The position numbers and the translations under genes were made by a program. A stretch of DNA of 64,000 nt from Xylaria sp. FL1777 (taxonomy: Eukaryota; Ascomycota; Sordariomycetes; Xylariales; Xylariaceae), in assembly GCA_022578965.1 (NCBI GenBank), contig MU400522.1, positions 186,001-250,000 on the forward strand, read 5' to 3'. How positions within the stretch are numbered: position 1 is the stretch's first letter; every line of letters begins with the position of its first letter. The notes beneath the pieces were generated by a model. The model saw nothing but the letters and a program-made list of their open reading frames with translations, ran no database searches and was not told where the DNA came from. Shown piece by piece: positions 36,070 to 47,299 of the stretch.

Positions 36070-38167
36070 ATTTAGTTATGAACCTACGATGTTGGCGCAG
36101 TGATGACACTAACTATGGTATGGGGGTTGGTTTGAAATAGTCTTGCGTTATGTAGTTGCTGATGGTCAAAACAAGCCACCTCGGGGGCCAATCGCGCTAT
36201 TAGATCCGGCGGACGATAGGTATAGGTATTCTGGATTCTCCGTCCAATACCTACTACCAAAAGATATTCCCGTTTGTAGTACCGGCACACTGGTAAAGGC
36301 CCCGGTCTTAGCCGCCGTGGGTCGTAGTTCCGGCAGTCGCTAGGACCTGAATCTAAACCCAATTCAGTACTTTTAAGGTGGACCACGGTTTTGTGGCGTG
36401 GTCTGTGCGTCAGCTCTGTCAGTCCTGCCAGCTGTTCCAGCCTCATAACTACCCCCCTCCTACACGAAGAAAAAAAAAAAAAAAAAAAAAAGACCAGTTT
36501 TCGTGTCGACTCGCAAACAGGCCTCTTGTCAACTGCTTTCCAGCCAGAGGAGGGATGACCTCGGGTATCCACCTGTCAGCTTTGATCAGGGCCCTCGTGC
36601 CATCACGCCACGGGCAGGTTTCTCCACACGTTGAATTAGGGCTTCCAAGGTTGTATGCAAGTCTGCGCTCCCCTACTTCCTCATGTTATTATGTTGGTTG
36701 AGGGCTGCATGGAATATATGATTTCTACCTGGCCTGATCCTATATCTCAGTACAAGTATACTTTGTTGAGAGTGCTCCCCAGAGCTATCCCTATCGTCGG
36801 CAGTCTTTACTAGGCGGTTTCCCATGTAATTATTCCCAAGGAATTTAGTCGCGGCACAGGCACTTTACGTGTGTTTTGGAATAACAAGCATACCTTTCCC
36901 CCGCGAGAATAGATTTTTAAATATAAATGAACATATCTAATAAGACCTAGGTTTCGCGAAACCTACATGATATTTTTGGCAGTTTCATTGGTTAGGATAA
37001 AGAGGCACAGCACCTGAGGCAGCGCCGCAATCTTATATTATCTCACTCCCTTGCTACCTACATAGAAGTTAATAGTATAATGGACTACCACTTCGAAGCA
37101 AAAAGCTCCCTAGACTTAGAGGCTGCTATTCCAACTCTTCATTATTCCTATCCCGATTTAAAACACATTTTCAAGACTTTAGGACACTGTACGTGGAAAC
37201 GTGGAAACTTAGTGTTCGAGCACTAACGAGTTACTCAGCCCTTGAGCAGCTTACTTGCCGAGAGAATAGGATGATGCGACGAGAAAATAGCTTACAATGG
37301 GTATTATTCGACGCAACGTTTTTTTAATCATCAGTCCCCCTCTATTCTAGGAGGGCTGTCTCGCTCTCCTCCAAGCCCCTGCGAAAGGATGGCTAGCTCA
37401 GCTTGTCTTTAGATAGGAACCAGTTTATCACGGCCCAATTCACTCTCATATTTTTATTGTGAACTTTTGTCATTGATCAATACTATCAACACCCATTTTA
37501 GGATACCTAGGTATCTTATCACTGTTGGGGTGATGTGATCATATGAGCTATAGCTATGAGCAAATATTACCAGCTTGGGCACAGTCCGAAACGTAGGCCG
37601 TTTTTCGAGTTGATCCCTAATATCAGAGCCGCAACCCAGAGGCGCTAAGCCTGCTCAATCAACAGCCGAATCCACCCAATCAAATCCTGCCCTCTTCCCA
37701 ACGCATCCTTATATAGGCACTTAAGCTATATGACCGTTTTGTTATCATCAACGCCACCCGTGGTTAACTCCAAGCGGACCATTCTCAATGTCCAGCATGT
37801 AGAGATCTTAAGTAAAAGCAAATTTTCTTCGTCAACTGAAGGTCTAAGAAAGAGAAATCAACTATCTGCTCATCGGTAACTCAAAGTAGTAGACGAAGGC
37901 AGAATCTATTTCTGCTTCGATTCTGATGCTCAAGATTCTTCTCTTTCATCCCCCCCCTTTTTTTTCATTAGGTAAACCTTGATGTTTATTAAATTAGCTT
38001 CGGAAACCGACCGTGAATTCTGCGGTGCAGCCTGATTAGCCAAATTTCGTCAAATCTCTTATATAGAGCTCGCCGAGTAGCTATGGGAGTCCAAGAGAAT
38101 ATGGGTTTCACTTTGGAAGTGATGTCTGATCCCTCCTCAATCTGCAAATGCAAAGATTGAAACTGCT
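36070..38167. other. Intergenic, no gene seen
   Basis: Gene-free. It holds a long A run at 36470-36491 and an exact TACCTAGGTA palindrome at 37504-37513. ORFs at 36084-36701 run across the A tract on both strands and are not coding-like. Confidence 0.5.
36470..36491. repeat. Poly(A) run of 22
   Basis: A homopolymer A run preceded by ACACGAAG. It could be an ancient retroposed poly(A) tail or simple slippage; no target-site duplication is evident. Confidence 0.9.
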
Positions 38168-40660
38168 TCAACTTGAGCCTGCGTCGGGCTGATGAGACAG
38201 TTGGTCAAGAACCTGAGCGGATTCACCTGCGTAAGCTTGCTTTTGCCAATAAATGGGGACCTTCCCATTCATGATAGCCTTCTGTCGTCTCTCGGGATCT
38301 TGAATCATATCAGGGCGAATATAGCGGCATGTAAGTGCATATCGGCGGACTCCTGCGGCAGAAACAGCATGCTAGGACATTAATTAGTTAGTGAGCCATG
38401 AAACTAATAATACCCTCGAATTTACCTCGTAATGCTGATGGATTTTGGTACCATGCATGATAACAATATCTCCGTGCTCAAGGACGAACGAAAGCATGAC
38501 GCCTTTTTCCCCAATAGTGTTCTCGAAGCCAGAGTTCTTCTTTCCACGGAATTGCATTTTGGATGGAGAACCAAGGGAAAGTGTCGCAACAGTCGGCCCT
38601 AATTCTTTTTCTCCGTCATCGTGGAACTATGAACTTATAAGTCGAATTTCTGTAAGTTTGTCAGGGTAGACTTACGCTAATTTGTGAGTTGAGAAAGTAG
38701 CCAAGCATAAGTTGTTCGTTGAAATCAACGAAATTATCAGGCATCGAACTCGAGTCAATGGACAACCCGTTTTTTGTAACGTGGTCTGCTGTCAGCCCAA
38801 CCGCTGTTGCGCCAGCCCAAGTTAAGCGGCTGAGAGCTTTCATGACAGGAGCAGGTGCATTTTCGAAACCGCTGGATGTTTCGACAGCCACGCCGAATTT
38901 GTAGTCGGCGCCCTGGTCTAGCATTAGAAAATATCCTAAAATGTGTTTCTCCAAACATACCATGTTGCACGAAAAGTGAGAGGTCAGCTCCTCCATATGC
39001 GAACCTGCAATACTTAGTTCGAAATCATATAATTTAGTTAGCCACTTAACTCACCTCTGCAAAATGCAGGGTGACGTCGCAATTCAACGTCTCCCTTGCG
39101 TGTTGCCTCCTGAATCTCTTGAAACAAATCGTTCAAGCCTCCCTTCCTCTCCAAGGTAGACTCTTTAGATCGAAAAATGGTGACAGAGCCTATGAATCTC
39201 GCTTCATCAAGATTCTTGGGAGTATTAGGGAAGTAGAAGCTTGTTACTTCATACCCTGCAACAGTATGGTTGACGCGAGCGATCCGATCATCGACCTCAT
39301 AGAACTTGGTACGCTTGTTCAAGACTGCTAGGGTCTCACTATGTATCCTTTCCATATCGACGTCCTTAGGCGGCATTGATAGCTTAAATCCGCACGAGTT
39401 CTCACATGTCCAGCCCTGCCAAGAAATTCGCCGAATTGGGGTCTTGCATGTTGGGCATATAATGCCACGTTTGTAACATGACTCCGAGCCGTACTTCTTC
39501 GGTTCCAGACTTGGAAGAGCAGGTATCAAATCCGGCAAGGGGATTTTTGAAGTCCACACTCTTCTTTCGTTAAGAAAATCTTCGTTGTACCGAAGGCTAT
39601 TGATATCAACAGCAAGGCCCGAGAAGCGGAAAAATTCTCGGCAGGTCTTCTTGAGACAGCACCACCCTTCTTTGAAAATCTCCTTGCTTTCTGTATGGCA
39701 TGATTCACATGCGGAAGTACGGAAGTGGAACTGTCCGACGGCGTACATGTTACTTTTTTCTTCGCCCTGTGGCATCCACCAGGAAGTAGAAGTCAAGTCT
39801 ATCTTTTGCAGCCGAACCGCATATTGAATGAAGCTTGTCCCATCTGGTTGAGTTGGCTGAGGCTCTGACCATATGTCTGTGACAAAAAACCAATCTAGAA
39901 CATTGTAATGATATTCTAGTTTGATGTTCAAGAGGTTATTGGCATAGTGACCTGACAGGATCAGCAAATTTAAATATTCTCTGTAATTTGATCTTTGGCT
40001 TGTCACCTTTGTCTCCATGTTGCTTTCCGATCACGATCCCAACCGGTCGTCCGATTTCCATTGCGTTCTTGAGGCACACGTAGTTTTTACAAGTGTCCTG
40101 TTGGTCCTCAATTCGGATATGTTTGCCGTCGGGGCCAATCTTAAGGCCGCCGCCCCTGTTATCCAGCTATGTTAACAAGACAGCTTATAAAGAAAGGTTA
40201 TTATTAAATGTTCATACGTTGTAGTGACAATCACTTGACTTTGGAGGATGTCACGAGGTGTTGTCTTTCCATTGAGAAGCATACCGGTGGCGACATTGTT
40301 GATCGACTGGATACTTCCCTGATGTGATTTCCAGAAGTCAATGCTGTCGCACAACGCAGCACGCAGGTTAGAGAAAATTGGTGGTTGGCCCGCGGGAAGG
40401 GCGAGTGGTGCTGTCGACAGGGTAGGGCTCGCGGATTCAGGGGTGTCATCACTGTCAGGATCAATACTAGTGTCCATAGTATCTTTAGACTGTACTGACT
40501 TCTTTGCCCCTGCACGAGCTAGTGGGAAACTAGTCTCGCCCTTCTGCTTCTTCCGCGATGAATTATTGACTCCTTGGTCGCCGAAAGCTTTTCGCTTCTG
40601 AGCGCTGTCGCTGAGCCCCTTGATGCTAGCACCAACTGAACGGAGACCCGCAGAATCCAT
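38168..40660 (-). CDS. AlkB-like 2-oxoglutarate/Fe(II) dioxygenase with Cys-rich segments
   Basis: Seven exons join in phase: 40218-40660, 40007-40155, 39055-39915, 38961-39004, 38676-38912, 38426-38626 and 38168-38371 (712 residues). The N-terminal 150 residues are disordered with a basic stretch (NNSSRKKQKGE). The middle has two Cys-rich, zinc-binding-type segments (CESC...CCLKKTC and CPTCKTPIRR...CENSC). The C-terminus is an AlkB-type double-stranded beta-helix. It has the iron ligands H and D of FHDDGEKELGPTVATLSLG, the third ligand His in DIVIMHG, and the oxoglutarate-binding Arg in YALTCRYIRPD. This predicts oxidative demethylation of a nucleic acid or a protein; the substrate cannot be told. 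Exon 1/2 junction: an alternative pair (GTGATT donor with a later start of exon 2) also keeps phase, so a few residues there are uncertain. Confidence 0.85.
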
Positions 40661-43600
40661 AGCGTTGGGATGTATGAACTATTGATTTTGGATGGCCGTT
40701 CCGTAAAGAATATTCAGAGTACGTGAAGTGGATTATAGGAATATCGACTTGTGCCGTTATGGCTGATGAGAACCGGCCTATACAGATAGTAATATGTGAG
40801 TAATACGTAAGCAGATTCTATAACATGATAGAAATTATTGACACGAAAGCAGTCTTGCGCAGCACGTTCAGTGAACAGAAGGAATATAAAGGATGAAGAA
40901 TGCAGGTAATCGTAATATCACAAAGAATAAGAAGATGAAGATAGCATATATCATGAGGATATAGTATGTTTGTGAGGAGATAGTGACCGACCAAATGTTT
41001 GTATACCCGATCGGCTGATAGATAGTGTTAAAATTTGTGTTGATAGAGCGTTAATTTAGGAGTACGTACCGACAAGTATGCTTCAGTCGACTGTTTTGCG
41101 CTGTTCTGTCAGCTATGTTTGGTTTGGATAACTCAACTAACTAGTCTGTCACGGGCGCCAAATTGGCAAAATTCCCGAGACAGTTGTGTAGTTGCGTTGC
41201 TATTGTGAACTAAGAGTGACATATAATATTAAGAGTAATAAACGTTGTGAGTAGACATGAATGTCGGGGGAGCTCTTTGATTGCTGTTGACTTGTGCTGG
41301 TAAACATGTATTCACGGGAGTTACTCACAAGGAGAAAGGTGTCAGATAGTAGAAGTGAGCGTTGAGTGGCAACCAGTGCACGCGGTCGCGGTCGCGTTCG
41401 CGTTTTGGTCAAAACATCAACACCTCGAGTTAGACAAATGTTAGCAAAACTATATGAGATGTGATAACTTCGATAGGATGGGTAAACTTGTCAAAAGCGC
41501 AAATAGTTGAGAAGGACTAGTGCCGTAGACTAAAGGATCAAGTAAATGGAACTCATTTGTAGAGCTGTGCATGTGCCCAACAGTGAAGAGGACAACGAGT
41601 ATGAGGAAAAGAGGAAGAACCTAAGATATGCAGAAGTTAATGCTCACCAGATTACTGCTGGAGATTCCTGAAGAGTCCCGAGTCCACAGGATGGATGTTA
41701 GTAGAGAACAAGGGAAGTAAGCATCGGAATAAGAGCACGAAATGGTTCTTGCCAAGTCCACTCTTGGAGGATAGAAACTGGACACTGTAGTTGTGAAAGG
41801 TGTCTATGGCAAGAGAGCTTGGAGAAGGAAGATGTAGAAAGTAAAAGTAGTGCTCTCTCTGTAATACGGCTGCACGCCGGGGGATATAAGTTGTGCTTCC
41901 GACTAGAGAGAAGGAAAGGGAGGGGTAGAAGAGTAATTTATAGATAAGGGACCTTTTGTGAGAAAATGAACGTAGGCTATGTGAAGTGATAATAGCATAC
42001 GAAAAGAGAAGGTTGGAATAGAGGAAGAAGAAGACGGGAGATTTGAGGATGGAGGGCGCTATCTAAGTATTACCTGGGTAATAGTGAATGCACCTCAGGC
42101 TTACCTAAAGCATTCTTTATCGGCTTGAGTTGGGAGAATGTTTGCTCAATGTTAGGTAATACAATCTCAAGGAACTTGGGACATACTAGAAGAAGAAGAA
42201 GGACAAGAAGGAGAAGAAGGGGAAGAGGGGGAATTTTGCTCGGGGGAAAACCGGGTGTATCCTGGGAAACCACCTACTTAGAGATACCTACCTAGGTAGG
42301 TAATCACGAAGGTTGGGTGCCTGTGGCTGGGGAGGTACGCAGATTTTAGCGGACAGCCAACAAGAGTAGCTGCCTGATGAGACCCCGTACGTGCTTCCTA
42401 CGAGAAATTCAGCGAATCGGGTGAAGCGGTCTCTCGGTGAAAAAAATACTTGGGAAGGAAGGATAAATGAGCGAAGCTAAGGTAGGCAAAGGCCCCTTCT
42501 TGCTTCAAATGTAGATAGGTAAGGTAATACATGTAGATACTAGGTAGGGAAAAGAAGCCATGGCTACGATAAATGTGGCTTACGACTCTGAATTGACTAT
42601 CTGCCTACCTACTTAAGGGGAGTTGACTTAATTTCGTCCGTGAGAAATATACGCTACCATATAGTCCATGTAGCTAACTGTCCCACTCCGATGTGTTGTG
42701 ACAAGCAATGATACTAGTCACCGATGAAGTCAGAAAAGCAGATGGCTGAAGGAATAAGCGAAGGAAGCAAGAGTAAGTCATCAACGATGCAAAAACCTAA
42801 ACGGAAAAGGGGAAGAAAAAGAAAGGAGTGTTTCTAAGCTTATGGTTTTTTAAGATGCCTAGAAAGCTGGCCGAATGGTGATCTGCACCTACTTCTAAGG
42901 GTGAAGGAAGGAGTTGGCACGAAGCAGCTGTATTTGTCGCCGAATAGGTAGAGGCCTGGTCACTGTCCAGACACTTATCTGCTTGATACTCTGGATAGTT
43001 GGATTATAAAGTGGCCCCTAGGACAATGCAATTCCTGCGAAGGATGAGATATGGGTGGGTGATCCATATTGTATATTGTGGCGCGTGTGGTTTAGTCACT
43101 TAAAGACGAGTTAGACTAACATTACCTGTGCCCTCCTACGTGTATTGGTATACTGGAAGAATAGATACCCGTGATCAATAAGCAGATATTGAATGCGCTG
43201 TATTGAATTACTTCATTACTCGTTGCATTCCCTACCCCTACCACTTGACAGAGAGAGGAGCCCTACAAGTCGTTTATTTACAATCCGGATATAGCTGATG
43301 AGCAAATGTTAAAATACACCATTCGAACTTAATCGGATTCTAGCCTCTCAGATGGTTCAGTGAGGGTTCTCATACATAGGAAGGAGGCTGAATAGTAGAG
43401 ACCTATCGAAACTGACTGAAAATAACGCTGACTGGAAGGGACGTAAATGGCCGTGGTACTCTGATATGGAATCAATTATGAGTAGTGCCATAAATATACC
43501 TAGCCAGGGTTTGTCAAAAAGGGACGGGCCAGTCTTATTCCATATCAACCTTGAGAATATACCTAGGTATGAGGCCGAAAACTTCAATGGGCCATTAGCG

Positions 43601-45191
43601 ATGTTCCAGGACGGGGGAGCGGGACTATGTCACTGGCGTTAGCACGGATCGATACAGTGGCTAGCGAAGCCATCTCAACGGCCTATTCAACGTACCTTCG
43701 ACTAGCAGCTGGAATCTTAGATTGGTCGAGCTGGAACTTGTGGCATGCTTTATTGGCTCCTACTCAGCGTTTGATCTTAACTCGATAAGGAGATGCGAGA
43801 GTCTGCCCGTCAAAACTCCTTGTCGGCAGAGTAGGGTCGTCACAGCTACTTGCAACATGACAAGGGTACCTACTTATCGACTCCAGATTCGGTTAGGTTG
43901 TATAGTGTCTTTGCTGCTGGCTTCGAGAGTAGACACATAGCCTCGCCTTGTACCTTTATTGTGACAAGCAAGCTATCAAGCACACTAAGTCGGATAGTAA
44001 CTCAATCAAGGTGGAATCTGCAGGCCTCCCTCCTAACTCTTCAACATTTGTATGTAAAACTTTGACGAGTAAGAAGACAATTACTAAAGACTAGTCCTTA
44101 CCTTACTAACCATCCAAATCATCCCAGGTCCTCGTTCGTCATCGTATAGTCCCTTATCACGACCTAAAACCCGAACTTGAATATCATCAAACTAAATGCT
44201 GCGAGCCCTTGGACTAGAGGGTTTCGGGTCCAAAATTGAAATCTATTATACCACTCGTAACCTTGTATTCTAAGTGGGAAGGCATCTCTTATAGTTTCCT
44301 CGCTCAATTTCAATATTAAAATGGGGTTACATTTCCTCAACTGCAAGTGCCATCCACTGAAAATAAACATCCACCAGAGAATATTAACGATGATTAAGCA
44401 TCGTGTTGGAGATCCAATGTACAAATAGTAGTGTGTGTTTGTGTGTTTCTTTAACGTCGGTTTGACCCCCTTAAGGATATTGGACGTGGTGAGCTCTTAT
44501 ATACAATATAATGACACCATCCCGGGCCAAAGGCATAGTATTCCATGGCCTGTGGTCGCTACCCATCGATCCGCAAGACCTGTTCTCATGCAGCCCGAAT
44601 TCCGTACGGGTAGTCATGAAGAGATTACTAAAGGATTAAAAGAAAATCTCTGATGGATGTTCTGTTGGCTATGATAGAGAAGTTGGTCAAGGAATATAGG
44701 AGGCAGGCTCTAATAATTATCTCTACGAAGCGAGGAGGTATGGTATTTCAGATGAATCAGTAGAGAAGGTGATGGTGATAACAAAGTAGATGATCAATCT
44801 GCCACCTATACAAAACAATCATACATCTAAAACATGCAAAGACCACCTGCCTTATCATCCAAAAGCCTCACAAGTAACATAGCACGTATCACTCTACCTA
44901 CTACCAGCATATTCCTCGGGAAGAGCTTCAACAGGTGCCACGATAGAGCGGCAGACATCAAAGATCCCGTCTTGGACTTAGAGCGATCGTTGGGGAGCTT
45001 CGTGACTTGATCTCCCAGAAAACAGGTTCGTTTGTCCCTAAATCCAGTGTCGCAATTGTTAAGGCGCGGTTGGATGTCGATGTGTGTCACCCTGTGATGC
45101 CGACGGGCGTCGGCATTCCGCGTCGGCGATATTACCAGACAGTGAGCCCCAGCCTTTCCAATAGCCCAGTTCCTCGTAATCGGCTTGCTTC
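40661..45191. other. Long gene-free stretch
   Basis: About 4.5 kb without a supported gene. From about 41560 to 42270 the plus strand is purine-rich (GAA, GGA, AAG runs), so the minus strand is CT-rich like a promoter or leader. Exact TACCTAGGTA palindromes lie at 42289-42298 and 43560-43569, the first inside a longer run of TAGGTA units (42270-42550). ORFs at 41200-41412, 43357-43587, 43722-44065 and 44164-44424 are short and unrecognised. Confidence 0.5.
41560..42270. repeat. Polypurine-rich tract
   Basis: Plus strand strongly biased to A and G, including GAA/AAG trinucleotide runs near 42028 and 42187-42230. Confidence 0.6.
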
Positions 45192-45730
45192 TTATTGCCC
45201 CGTTAAGATGGTATCATGACCGGGTTGCCTTGGCTCCCCGGATGAGCTCGTCCTTGGCTCTGTGAAAGTGGTAGTGTAGCACTTGTCTTTGCTGTCTGGG
45301 TGGTGGATATCAACGTAGACATCATTGTTCTCTACGCGAAAGCAGTAGGCGTCGATCAGGGGCTTGTAGATGTCGGTGTTGGGAGGCCTTGGAAGTAGTC
45401 CCTCTCTTGAGATGGTAGAAAGGGCTGTAAATGTGCTTCTTCGAGGGGCATCTAGTGGTACAGGAGTTTTATTGGTGTCGGAAACAAGCTTGGGACAATA
45501 GGTCTGGTGGTTCTGAAAGTCGGCACAGTCACACAATTTTGATTATAATAGTAGGTACCATAACAGTCTTTGCGCGTTGGGCTCTCAGCATCGAGCTTCT
45601 TCTCGTAATTGGTGTAGTGACGCATTCTGGGTTCTGGTACCAGCGCAAGTTCTCTGAACAGGTGGAATGGTCGTCTAATTGATGTCGCTAGGAAAGCATG
45701 ATAGTAACTTAGAGGTGAATATCTAAACAT
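45192..45730 (-). pseudogene. Relic of a MYND-type zinc-finger gene
   Basis: On the minus strand the frame ending at 45192 reads CADFQNHQTYCPKL, close to the end of a MYND finger (CQxADWxxHKxxC). It continues APRRSTFTALS and then DIYKPLIDAYCFRVENNDVY, resembling the region after the finger in some fungal MYND proteins (xVYxLLIDSYRLRxED). The preceding part of the finger is found in another frame as KDCYGTYYYNQNC, where Tyr stands at positions expected to be Cys. Cys to Tyr is a G-to-A change, as RIP-type mutation would give. A frameshift lies in the TGTGTGACTGTG stretch near 45530-45545. I read it as a decayed fragment; the family match is from pattern memory only. Confidence 0.45.
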
Positions 45731-46019
45731 TAGATTGGTTACCTACACTGAAACATGTAGGTACTAAGTAAGAGAGTCGCTGAAGCATAACAGCACAGCA
45801 ACGCAGTAGCAGTTACGCGGTTAGGTAACTAACTTAATAGGTACCTCTAGGTACCTACAGTAGGTATGCAGCACTACTAGTGCTAAAAATAACGTAAGGA
45901 ATCACCTAAACAATAAGACAGGTGAGCTGGCTGCCAGCTGCAGGACACGCTATACAAAAATTTCTTTGGAGCAGCAGTAAAGACATCCGGGCCAGCTTGA
46001 CGTATAACAGTGTGATCTA
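45731..46019. other. Intergenic with TAGGTAC motifs
   Basis: Contains clustered GGTACCTA/TAGGTACC motifs at 45838-45868. No gene seen. Confidence 0.5.
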
Positions 46020-46832
46020 TCACGGAGTTGGCCCAAGTATTGACGTCTTCAATTCTACAACAACCGACTGGATGTCCTGCGGAGAATTGTTTCTGGAGGT
46101 GATAAATGGGAGGCCTTTCCGGCGACTTGTCCAACCGACGACAGCAAGCGCTGCAGCTGCGGGTTCGAAATGCTTTGCGAGTTGCCAGGTAAGGCAGTCA
46201 ACGGCCGCGACATCTGCGCCCCCCTCCGCAATACTGATGATAGAATTGCGATGTCCCCCGCTCTCTATACGCTCGTAGAAGATGTCCAGATCTTGATGCA
46301 ACGAGGCCAGGTCGCGTTCCAGGCTAAGTATGCCGGACATTGAGTCCGGGGAGTTGTATGCGAAGCGCTTACCTCCCAGAGCTGCGAGCGACAAGTTCGA
46401 TTTTCCATCCCGGGGAACTGGCACATCATGTGTGATCCGTCTGGCCACAATGGCACTAGAATACAACTCAAGAGCGCCGCCTTCGACGTTGGAATAGTCC
46501 TGCTGGCCGACAACCTCGACATGGCGAGCAAGACCAAGCTCCATCGGCCCCCAGCAGGTTTGCGCGAACAGCAAAGCTGGGTGCCGCCACAATGTGTGAA
46601 GATCCAATTCGTCTGGCGGGAGAGCAGCCGGATCTGGTGCGATGATATTTCCCTCCGAGTCGCGAATGCCACCCGGGATAGCAGGCATATCTGCATTGCG
46701 CCGAACAAGTCGGTCGGGAGCATCCACCCCCGCAGCTCGTAGTCGATCCCGGAATCCGATCCATTGTCTATCGACTTCAGCCCGGCACTCAGGCCAGTCA
46801 TACATAGGCAACGCCGCGATCAAGCTAGGCAT
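46020..46832 (-). CDS. PhnD-like substrate-binding-fold protein, no signal peptide
   Basis: A 270-residue single-exon protein. I start at ATG 46832 (MPSLIAALPMYDWPE), because that is where similarity to bacterial PhnD/SsuA-type substrate-binding proteins begins. The frame is open a further 116 codons upstream, but this part lacks family character. Recognisable parts are LIAALPMYDWPECRAEVD at the N-terminus, DLHTLWRHPALLFAQTCWGP, GGKRFAYNSPDSMSG, and GGADVAAVDCLTWQLAKHF near 200-225. In bacteria such proteins bind phosphate, phosphonate or similar anions for ABC uptake. Here there is no signal peptide, lipobox or membrane segment, so a cytosolic ligand-binding or enzymatic role is likelier than transport. 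The bacterial-type sequence and lack of introns fit an old transfer from bacteria. It is divergent from the acyl-CoA ligase gene at 47300. Confidence 0.72.
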   Translation of the reverse strand: MPSLIAALPMYDWPECRAEVDRQWIGFRDRLRAAGVDAPDRLVRRNADMPAIPGGIRDSEGNIIAPDPAALPPDELDLHTLWRHPALLFAQTCWGPMELGLARHVEVVGQQDYSNVEGGALELYSSAIVARRITHDVPVPRDGKSNLSLAALGGKRFAYNSPDSMSGILSLERDLASLHQDLDIFYERIESGGHRNSIISIAEGGADVAAVDCLTWQLAKHFEPAAAALAVVGWTSRRKGLPFITSRNNSPQDIQSVVVELKTSILGPTP

Positions 46833-47299
46833 TTCGCGGAATATGCGCCACGCATTCGATGCTTCCAGCACTCTAGAATTACATGTAAGTTGGAAGGGCA
46901 AAAACACTGAGTACAAAGAGTACCTAGAGAGCTTCGATGGAAAGGGGGTGCCAAGGCCTCGTCTAGTGCGAAGCCTCGACAAACCTAATAACTTGGTATC
47001 TAGCCTTAAGTAGCTTGGAGCTGTCTTAGTCAGAGCGGTACTTCCTCTTGGGGAACAAATAAGACCCAATTTACCCCAGGATTGCGTGCGCGGACTACCT
47101 GGGTAATGCAGTAGTCCCCGGCCGCCGTTGAGGGACGTAGTGCGGAGTGTCCGCTCAGATGACCAAAACCCCAGCACCAAAACCGCCGGCGTCGCACCTC
47201 AGTGGTCGGTAGTAAATACTGTGGCTGCGCGGCGCGCTTTCAACGTTCTCTGGGTTCATTTGCCTTATACACCGACTGCACATACAACTACATAACAAC
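46833..47299. promoter_or_regulatory. Shared divergent region of PhnD-like and acyl-CoA ligase genes
   Basis: About 470 bases between two divergent starts. It is covered on the minus strand by the upstream extension of the PhnD-like frame, which I do not take as coding. No other element stands out. Confidence 0.45.

Noticed and set aside
36084..36701. Overlapping ORFs across a poly(A) run
   Set aside because: The poly-Phe or poly-Lys stretch from the A run joins unrelated sequence on each strand; there is no family match.
39526..39827. Short ORFs within the AlkB-like gene on both strands
   Set aside because: They are other-frame shadows of exon 3, which carries the Cys motifs and conserved residues.
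44164..44424. Minus ORF with hydrophobic segments
   Set aside because: It has 86 codons, no recognised family and no supporting splice sites; it could be a fragment of a decayed membrane protein but this cannot be supported.
46833..47180. 116-codon N-terminal extension of the PhnD-like protein
   Set aside because: The family similarity begins at ATG 46832, and the extension is basic and Ser/Arg/Leu-rich without domain features. A spliced or alternative start cannot be fully excluded.
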